This document shows positions 6,339 through 10,561 of a stretch of DNA of 10,561 nucleotides, one piece after another. The position numbers and the translations under genes were made by a program. Numbering within the stretch: position 1 is the first letter of the stretch; each line of letters opens with the position of its first letter. Source of the stretch: an uncultured Actinomyces sp. (GTDB lineage: Bacteria; Actinomycetota; Actinomycetes; Actinomycetales; Actinomycetaceae); NCBI GenBank assembly GCA_938030835.1, contig CALHID010000109.1, forward strand, positions 1 to 10,561, written 5' to 3'. Under the pieces are notes generated by a model, which worked only from the letters and a program-made list of their open reading frames with translations, had not been told where the DNA came from and searched no databases.

Positions 6339-8018
6339 TTACTCCTGTCCGAGCGCCCTCTCTAATGCACTCAGCCCCATTGCCAACAGCGCCGATTCGC
6401 TCTCATCCGCGCGCGACATCGACTGGTTGATCAATTCTCGCCACGGCCCTTCGCGAAGCAGGCGGCCACCCTTCAAGACGATGATATGCGCATCGAGTGC
6501 CGCAGCATCTTCAATCTGGTGTGTCACCATGATGACAGTTCGCCCTAGGAATCGTTGCGCGATCAATTCACGCAGGCCACGTGCGGCTTCAACATCAAGC
6601 GCCGCCATCGGTTCATCAAGTAACAAGACATCGGGGGCAACAACCAGCGCACGAGCTAAAGCGGTCCTCTGCGCTTGTCCACCAGAAACCTGAGCCGGAC
6701 GACGCTGCGCAAAGGGCGCCAACCCCACAGAGGCCAGGGCATCCTGTGCGCGTGCCTCGGCCTCGGCAGGGGAAATGCCGGCGCAACGTAAGGGGAAGGC
6801 AACATTGGCAAGCAGGCTCATGTGGGGGAACAAAACGGGCTTCTGCTCTAAGGTTGCAATCTTTGGCCGACGACCTAAGGCACCATCTGGCCACTCCCAG
6901 GTGCAGGTCATCTGCGGCGCATCGAGGGCACCAGAAAGCACCGATAAAAGCGTGCTCTTCCCTGCGCCGTTGTGTCCCATCAACGCCGTGACGGCGCCGC
7001 CTTGGCAGGTGAGGTCAACGTCGATGTGCCTCTCGGGAAGCGTTCCAGCAATCTGCACGCCGGGGGCAGGGACGCGCGGAAGCTGAGCCTGCGCGTCTGC
7101 CTTTTCATTCCCGAGGCCGTGGCTGGGCTGCGTAGCTGAGTGCGGGGCCGCGGGAACTTTCGCCTCGTCGGCGGAAGCATCGGGAGAGAACGAAGACGCT
7201 TGCCCCCCGCTCAGAAGGCGCGAATACCACCACTGCGAAAAGGCCGAAGCGCCGCCAACTAAGACAAGCGCGACAAAGACCAAAATGACGGAGAGCATCA
7301 GGGCCATATCGGTTGATTCTTCGCGCTGAAGATAGATCTCCAAAGGAAGAGTACGGGTTACTCCGGCAAGGGAACCCGCAAAAGTAATGGTTGCGCCGAA
7401 CTCTCCCAGCGCTCGCGAGAAGGCCAGGGCCGTCGAAGATACCAGAGCTGGGATCATCAGTGGCAGGGTGACCGACCACAGTGTCCGAGAAGGCGAGGCT
7501 CCCAGCCCACTCGCAACGCGTTCCTCATTGAAACCGCGAGTACGCAATGCACCTTCAAGTGAAGAAACAAAGAAAGGAAGGGATACGAAGGTCTGCGCCA
7601 TAATGACCGCGACCGTCGTGAAAGCAATATTGATGCCGAAAATTTGCAGATAGGCACCGATCAGGCCTCGGCGACCCCAGGTGATCAAGAGCGCCAAGCC
7701 CGCGACGACCGGAGGAAGAACCATGGGCAAGGTGACCATGGAGCGCAGGACTCGCGACCACCATGTATCGCGCGCACGCGCACACACCAGCGCTAAAGGA
7801 AGCCCGACAATAATGCAGGCAAGGGTCGAGGCTAGGCAAGTGCGCAGCGAAAGTGCAAGGGCCTGGGAAGCCAGCGCTTGAGTGAATAGATGGGGAAATT
7901 GAACCCAATCAATGCGTATGAGAAGCGCAATGAACGGAACAAGAAGAAATAGAACAGCACAGGATGCGGGGAGTGCGATCCAACGCGGGATCCCCGCATG
8001 CCTGTGCTTGTTCGTCAT
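6339..8018 (-). CDS. modBC: Fused molybdate ABC transporter permease/ATP-binding protein (ModB-ModC)
   Basis: This 559-residue protein joins two normally separate subunits. Residues 1-265 are a ModB-type permease with several membrane helices and the cytoplasmic EAA loop (about 155-190, EGALRTRGF then GLGAS and LPLMIPAL) that contacts the ATPase. A low-complexity Ala/Pro/Ser/Gly-rich linker spans about 266-320. Residues 321-559 are a ModC-type ATPase: Walker A GHNGAGKST (348-356), Q-loop Gln392, signature VSGGQ (444-448), Walker B VLLLDE with Glu469, and switch His500. The chain ends soon after the ATPase, so the C-terminal TOBE/Mop domain of many ModC proteins is absent. ModA directly upstream supports molybdate (or tungstate) as the substrate. 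ATG 8018 has only a weak Shine-Dalgarno and follows the modA stop by 40 bases. I see no frameshift or stop in the linker; sequencing error joining two genes is unlikely but possible. Confidence 0.92.
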   Translation of the reverse strand: MTNKHRHAGIPRWIALPASCAVLFLLVPFIALLIRIDWVQFPHLFTQALASQALALSLRTCLASTLACIIVGLPLALVCARARDTWWSRVLRSMVTLPMVLPPVVAGLALLITWGRRGLIGAYLQIFGINIAFTTVAVIMAQTFVSLPFFVSSLEGALRTRGFNEERVASGLGASPSRTLWSVTLPLMIPALVSSTALAFSRALGEFGATITFAGSLAGVTRTLPLEIYLQREESTDMALMLSVILVFVALVLVGGASAFSQWWYSRLLSGGQASSFSPDASADEAKVPAAPHSATQPSHGLGNEKADAQAQLPRVPAPGVQIAGTLPERHIDVDLTCQGGAVTALMGHNGAGKSTLLSVLSGALDAPQMTCTWEWPDGALGRRPKIATLEQKPVLFPHMSLLANVAFPLRCAGISPAEAEARAQDALASVGLAPFAQRRPAQVSGGQAQRTALARALVVAPDVLLLDEPMAALDVEAARGLRELIAQRFLGRTVIMVTHQIEDAAALDAHIIVLKGGRLLREGPWRELINQSMSRADESESALLAMGLSALERALGQE

Positions 8019-8032
8019 GAGATTATTCCGAA

Positions 8033-8047
8033 ACTACAGTGCGTAGT
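8033..8047 (-). other. Small hairpin between modA and modBC
   Basis: ACTAC (8033-8037) and GTAGT (8043-8047) form a perfect 5-bp inverted repeat with a five-base loop, within the 40 bases between the modA stop and the modBC start. Such a structure could stabilise the upstream modA message or slow transcription, making more binding protein than membrane subunit. It is short and could be chance. Confidence 0.3.
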
Positions 8048-8058
8048 CGAAGGCGATT

Positions 8059-8883
8059 TCAGCCCTTATCCGCGGAAGTCGGTGCGGAGAAGCCATACTT
8101 CTTCAGCACTGCCTGTCCCTTTTCGGAAAGAACAGCGTCAATGAACTTCTGTCCGGCTTCCTTGTTCTTTGTGGAAACGGTCAGAGCGATGGGGTACGAG
8201 TTCACGACCTCATTCGCGCGAGCGATTTCAACGACCTCGACCTTATCGCCAGCAGCCTTCGCGTCGGTTGCATAGACCAGACCGGCATCGGCTTCGCCGC
8301 TCTCAACCTTGGCGCGCACATCCGTCACCTTCTGCTCTTCAGAAACAGGGTTCAGGGTAACGCCAAGCTTTTCGGCCAGCTGCTTAGTTGCATTACCGCA
8401 GGGAACACCCTGTGCACACACAACAAGCTTCTTGCCGTCAAGAGAGGAATCAAGACCGGTGATCTTAGCAGGATTTCCCTTGGGGACAATCAGCGTCAGG
8501 ACATTAGAGGCAAAGGGCTTCGGAGTATCGACGAGCTTCGCATCGCTTGCCTTGGTCATGTTCTTCTGGTCTGCAGAAGCGAAAACATCGGCGGGTGCGC
8601 CTTCCTTCATCTGGTCAACCAGGGTGGATGAGCCCTGGAAGTTGAAGGTCACCTTGATGTTCGGATCGCTTTCCTTAAGGACCGTATCAGCGATCTCGGG
8701 GAATGCCTTGTTCAGCGAAGCAGCCGCGAAAACGTTGAGTTCAACCGGCGCTGTGGCTTCTGTTGAAGCAGATGCCGAGGCGCTTGCAGACTTATCTGCA
8801 AATGCGCTGTTCCCGCCTGAGCAAGCGGTAAGTGCAAGAAGGCTAGCAGCGGCTACCGCGACGATTCCCTTGTAGTGCTTCAC
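8059..8883 (-). CDS. modA: Molybdate-binding lipoprotein ModA
   Basis: This 274-residue protein is the extracellular substrate-binding protein of a molybdate importer. It starts with a basic N-terminus and hydrophobic segment ending in the lipobox LTAC, with Cys21 as the lipidated residue, followed by a Ser/Ala-rich tether (about 32-45). The mature domain shows ModA hallmarks: VFAAASL (51-57), the FQGSSTLVDQ and GAPADVFASAD stretch (82-105), VPCG (160-163), and DAGLVYATDA (199-208) followed by YPIAL (230-234). An in-frame extension to 9018 would overlap the upstream gene by 139 bases and hide the signal peptide. GTG 8883 is preferred because GGAGG (8894-8890) lies six bases upstream. The start overlaps the stop of the HTH-Mop gene by four bases (GTGA), so the two are translationally coupled. 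Tungstate binding is also possible. Confidence 0.95.
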   Translation of the reverse strand: MKHYKGIVAVAAASLLALTACSGGNSAFADKSASASASASTEATAPVELNVFAAASLNKAFPEIADTVLKESDPNIKVTFNFQGSSTLVDQMKEGAPADVFASADQKNMTKASDAKLVDTPKPFASNVLTLIVPKGNPAKITGLDSSLDGKKLVVCAQGVPCGNATKQLAEKLGVTLNPVSEEQKVTDVRAKVESGEADAGLVYATDAKAAGDKVEVVEIARANEVVNSYPIALTVSTKNKEAGQKFIDAVLSEKGQAVLKKYGFSAPTSADKG

Positions 8884-9296
8884 AGGTTTCCTCCATTTGG
8901 TACCTGAAGAGAGACGTTTGTTGCCTTGATTTGAGCCATGGCGATCGAACCCACTTCGATTCCCAGCTCGCGAACACTTTCGGTCGAAACCAAGGAAACG
9001 ACACGGTAGGGGCCACACTGCAGATCAACCTGGCTCATCACCGGATCAGACTGGAGGGCAATAACCAGACCTTGGAGGTGGTTGCGAACAGACTGAGTGC
9101 CCTGCCCAAGAGCAAGCTGATGAACATCAGGTTGACTGTTAATCAAAGCCGCGACCGATGCACCATCGATACGAAGCGGTCCTGAGTTTTGACCGTTATC
9201 TGCACGAGTCACAAGCCCATCATCAAGCCAGCGACGAACGGTGTCATCACTTACGCCAAGGAGAGTTGCAATAGTCGAAACTTTGTAATGAGGCAT
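8880..9296 (-). CDS. HTH and single Mop (TOBE) domain protein, probable molybdate-responsive regulator
   Basis: This 138-residue protein has an N-terminal excisionase/MerR-like helix-turn-helix (about 3-52, YKVSTIATLLGVSDDTVRRW) and a C-terminal Mop/TOBE domain (about 69-133) with SVRNHLQG at 69-76, the DLQCGPYRVVSLVSTESV stretch and KATNVSL at 124-130. Mop domains bind molybdate or tungstate between subunits of an oligomer, so this is likely an oxyanion-sensing DNA-binding protein; proteins of this architecture are known next to molybdate genes in actinobacteria. It is the first cistron of the operon, and its stop overlaps the modA start by four bases. No Shine-Dalgarno precedes the ATG at 9296, and a -10 box lies six bases upstream, so the message is probably leaderless. 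It differs from ModE, which has a winged helix and two Mop domains. A storage or trafficking role is the alternative. Confidence 0.88.
   Translation of the reverse strand: MPHYKVSTIATLLGVSDDTVRRWLDDGLVTRADNGQNSGPLRIDGASVAALINSQPDVHQLALGQGTQSVRNHLQGLVIALQSDPVMSQVDLQCGPYRVVSLVSTESVRELGIEVGSIAMAQIKATNVSLQVPNGGNL
8884..8894 (-). promoter_or_regulatory. Ribosome binding site that fixes the modA start
   Basis: GGAGG at 8894-8890 followed by six bases and GTG at 8883 is a near-ideal Shine-Dalgarno arrangement. It selects the GTG start that leaves the lipoprotein signal at the N-terminus, over the in-frame ATG at 9018. Confidence 0.85.
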
Positions 9297-9331
9297 GAAT
9301 TAATTTTAACGGATTTTGCCGTTTTTTGTAA
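9297..9331 (-). promoter_or_regulatory. Leaderless promoter of the molybdate operon with operator-like repeat
   Basis: On the - strand TAAAAT (9308-9303, five of six matches to TATAAT) ends six bases before the ATG at 9296, the spacing typical of leaderless actinobacterial genes. A weak -35, TTACAA (9331-9326), lies 17 bases upstream. The spacer contains a perfect inverted repeat, AACGG-N6-CCGTT (9308-9323). AATTAAT copies lie on either side (9298-9304 and 9330-9336), 32 bases apart. The arrangement suggests repression by a dimer covering the promoter, perhaps the HTH-Mop protein itself. Confidence 0.6.
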
Positions 9332-9363
9332 TTAATCGACAAAAATTCGCAAATTTCTCCGTA

Positions 9364-9379
9364 GACGCGGCAAGGCGTC
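9364..9379 (-). terminator. Weak hairpin after the cysteine-cluster regulator gene
   Basis: GACGC (9364-9368) and GCGTC (9375-9379) form a 5-bp stem with a six-base loop, eight bases after the stop of the regulator gene. The sequence following on the - strand is not T-rich until AAATTT some bases later. It may be a weak terminator separating the regulator from the molybdate operon. Confidence 0.3.
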
Positions 9380-9386
9380 GAATGAA

Positions 9387-10097
9387 TTATTCGCCCGAGG
9401 CCTTTCGCACCGGGATGTCCTCAAAGAAAACCTGGCAGCCGCAGCTATTGCCGAAGGGCACCAGAGTCATGCTCATACCACCATCACTGAACTCTTCAAC
9501 GATCTGACGAATAGCAGCACCATGCATCTTGCACACAATGCTTTGGATCTTATCGTTGCCGATATTGAGGTAGGGGCAGGATTGGATGGACAGACCACCA
9601 TCTTCTGCATTTATCGCACGGAAACCGCGCGTTGAAAGGAAAACTCGAAGAAGCGAAAGCAGGGCTTCCTCGTCATCACGGGCGGCATCAAGCGCACCGG
9701 AAGAGCGGATGAGATCAACGTACTGTTGCCCCCAATTCCGCCCCATGATGTCAGCGAGCTGTTCGCCGCCGTCCGAAGTTTGAGCCATTGCCGAGGCCGC
9801 GGCAAGAAGAAGTTCCGAAGACTGACGTTGAAGACGCGCTGCATCCCCGATGACCGCGATCTCGTAGTACATCGCGGGGCGGCCTCGCCCTTCGGGATTG
9901 TGAGTTCGACGCACAACTAAGCCCTGTTCGACCAAAGGAACAAGAGTCTCACGAACCGAGTTCTTATGGATTCCCAAACGATCTGCGATTTCAACAACGG
10001 TTGCTTCGCGACCAATATCGGTAAGGGTGTGCAGAACCTTACGCTGCGCCGGGGATGCGGTCGCCAACTGGGTAATCATGTATTCGATGCCGTTCAA
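9387..10097 (-). CDS. Winged-helix regulator with C-terminal four-cysteine cluster (SufR/ArsR-like, COG2345-type)
   Basis: This 236-residue protein has an N-terminal winged helix (about 14-80; recognition region IADRLGIHKNSVRETLVPLV, wing RRTHNPEGRGRP) and a helical C-terminal domain with Cys174, Cys189, Cys219 and Cys221, spacing C-X14-C-X29-C-X-C. This layout resembles the Fe-S-binding regulators of the SufR group, so a cluster that senses iron, redox state or nitric oxide is a reasonable inference, not shown. The start is taken as TTG at 10097 because GGGG (10107-10104) lies six bases upstream; the ATG at 10079 would remove only six residues and lacks a good Shine-Dalgarno. It lies 90 bases upstream of the HTH-Mop gene on the same strand. 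No suf genes are present here, so its target is open: itself, the molybdate operon, or genes beyond the window. Confidence 0.8.
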   Translation of the reverse strand: MNGIEYMITQLATASPAQRKVLHTLTDIGREATVVEIADRLGIHKNSVRETLVPLVEQGLVVRRTHNPEGRGRPAMYYEIAVIGDAARLQRQSSELLLAAASAMAQTSDGGEQLADIMGRNWGQQYVDLIRSSGALDAARDDEEALLSLLRVFLSTRGFRAINAEDGGLSIQSCPYLNIGNDKIQSIVCKMHGAAIRQIVEEFSDGGMSMTLVPFGNSCGCQVFFEDIPVRKASGE

Positions 10098-10561
10098 TCT
10101 CTACCCCTTTTCCATAAACAGTCATAAAGTTTGTCAGAATAAGCTTTGTAAGTGTATAAATTACATTTCTACAGAACTAAACTATTCCCCTGTTTAAAAT
10201 AAATTGATTCATATTTTATAAAATCAATATGTATATATAGTTCCGAAAACAGAAGATATTGCATTGTTTTTACTTTAATTGAAAGCTATTCTTGTCAAAC
10301 CAGGTTTTACGAAAAGTCTTATTTGTGCCACATTTGTACCAAATTGAACTTTAGTCTATTTGTATATGAAATCTAATTTAGTTAATTTAGATTTAAATTC
10401 GGTATATATATTGTTGAATATAGTTCGCCCGAACAAATAGAATGCTTGCAATCGGCAGAAATAACCGGCAACTATTTTATGAAGCTGCTGGTTTTGTTTA
10501 TTTAATTTTTATAAAGAAGTAATAAAAGTTAAACCGCCTAATATCACTCCCGCTGCATTGG
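10098..10561. other. AT-rich region without a supported gene
   Basis: GC content is about 28% by hand count for 10141-10561, roughly half that of the rest of the window. It holds several perfect inverted repeats: 10203-10209 with 10222-10228, which enclose most of a 12-bp palindrome at 10213-10224; 10369-10376 with 10387-10394; and 10423-10427 with 10430-10434. It also holds a hairpin at 10464-10492. I see no gene with a start codon and ribosome site. The promoter of the regulator gene must lie in its left part, but no convincing pair of hexamers was found. Confidence 0.7.
10464..10492. terminator. Candidate terminator hairpin in the AT-rich region
   Basis: ACCGGCAACT (10464-10473) pairs with AGCTGCTGGT (10483-10492) with one G-T wobble and one A-C mismatch; the loop is nine bases. 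On the + strand it is followed by TTTTGTTTATTT, a U-rich tail; on the - strand it is followed by TATTTC. It could end a short + strand transcript arising in the AT-rich region, or the transcript of a - strand gene entering from the right edge. Confidence 0.4.

Noticed and set aside
8884..9018. In-frame N-terminal extension of ModA
   Set aside because: It would bury the lipoprotein signal peptide and overlap the HTH-Mop gene; the GTG at 8883 has a strong Shine-Dalgarno.
9308..9327. AACGG/CCGTT hairpin followed by TTTT on the + strand, considered as a terminator
   Set aside because: No + strand gene precedes it, and its place in the promoter spacer of the HTH-Mop gene makes an operator more likely.
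10371..10394. Short AT-rich repeats (TAATTTAG twice at a 9-base period, plus an 8-bp inverted repeat), considered as origin iterons or a CRISPR fragment
   Set aside because: Two short copies in low-complexity AT-rich sequence are not enough for either, and no replication or cas gene is present.
10423..10434. GTTCGCCCGAAC palindrome, considered as a LexA box
   Set aside because: The Gram-positive LexA consensus is GAAC-N4-GTTC; this site has the half-sites in the opposite order (GTTC-N4-GAAC).
10356..10451. Possible 31-residue peptide from a TTG start on the - strand
   Set aside because: It has no Shine-Dalgarno and no recognisable motif, and lies in AT-rich DNA where short frames are expected.

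Overview
The window looks chromosomal and actinobacterial. The coding part is GC-rich (about 55-60% where I counted), GTG and TTG starts are used beside ATG, one gene appears to be leaderless, and the gene content (an HTH-Mop protein with modABC, and a heterodimeric drug-type ABC exporter) fits Actinomycetaceae or a related high-GC Gram-positive group. I cannot name the species from the sequence.

Layout. The left edge (1-399, + strand) is the 3' end of a polar amino-acid ABC transporter ATPase gene, closed by a hairpin at 417-460. Everything else identified reads on the - strand, so transcription runs from right to left. In that order: a winged-helix regulator with a four-cysteine C-terminal cluster (10097-9387); a molybdate operon of HTH-Mop protein (9296-8880), ModA lipoprotein (8883-8059), a fused ModB-ModC permease/ATPase (8018-6339) and an unknown membrane protein (6336-5707); a perfect GC-rich hairpin (5671-5647); an intergenic stretch with repeats and a promoter; an ABC exporter made of two half-transporters (5297-3549 and 3547-1502); a hairpin (1448-1429); and an alpha/beta hydrolase (1408-473) that converges on the amino-acid transporter gene. 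The right end (10098-10561) is AT-rich (about 28% GC by hand count) and holds no supported gene.

How the genes work together. ModA captures molybdate outside the membrane. The ModB half of the fusion forms the channel and the ModC half powers it. The fused ATPase lacks the C-terminal TOBE/Mop regulatory domain found in many ModC proteins, while a separate HTH protein carrying one Mop domain is made from the first cistron. Oxyanion sensing therefore seems to have moved to a DNA-binding protein. That cistron has a -10 box six bases before its ATG and an inverted repeat in the -35/-10 spacer, so autoregulation is an obvious hypothesis. The unknown membrane protein is translationally coupled to the transporter and is the least explained member of the operon.

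The exporter pair has the asymmetric ATP sites of heterodimeric exporters. The first half has Asp in place of the catalytic Glu and Gln in place of the switch His. The second half keeps both residues but has LSQGQ instead of LSGGQ. Its substrate cannot be read from the sequence.

The window is mostly recognisable families. The best candidates for something undescribed are the coupled membrane protein, the operator/promoter layout in front of the HTH-Mop gene, and the exporter promoter region. No CRISPR array, tRNA, rRNA, transposase or phage gene was seen.
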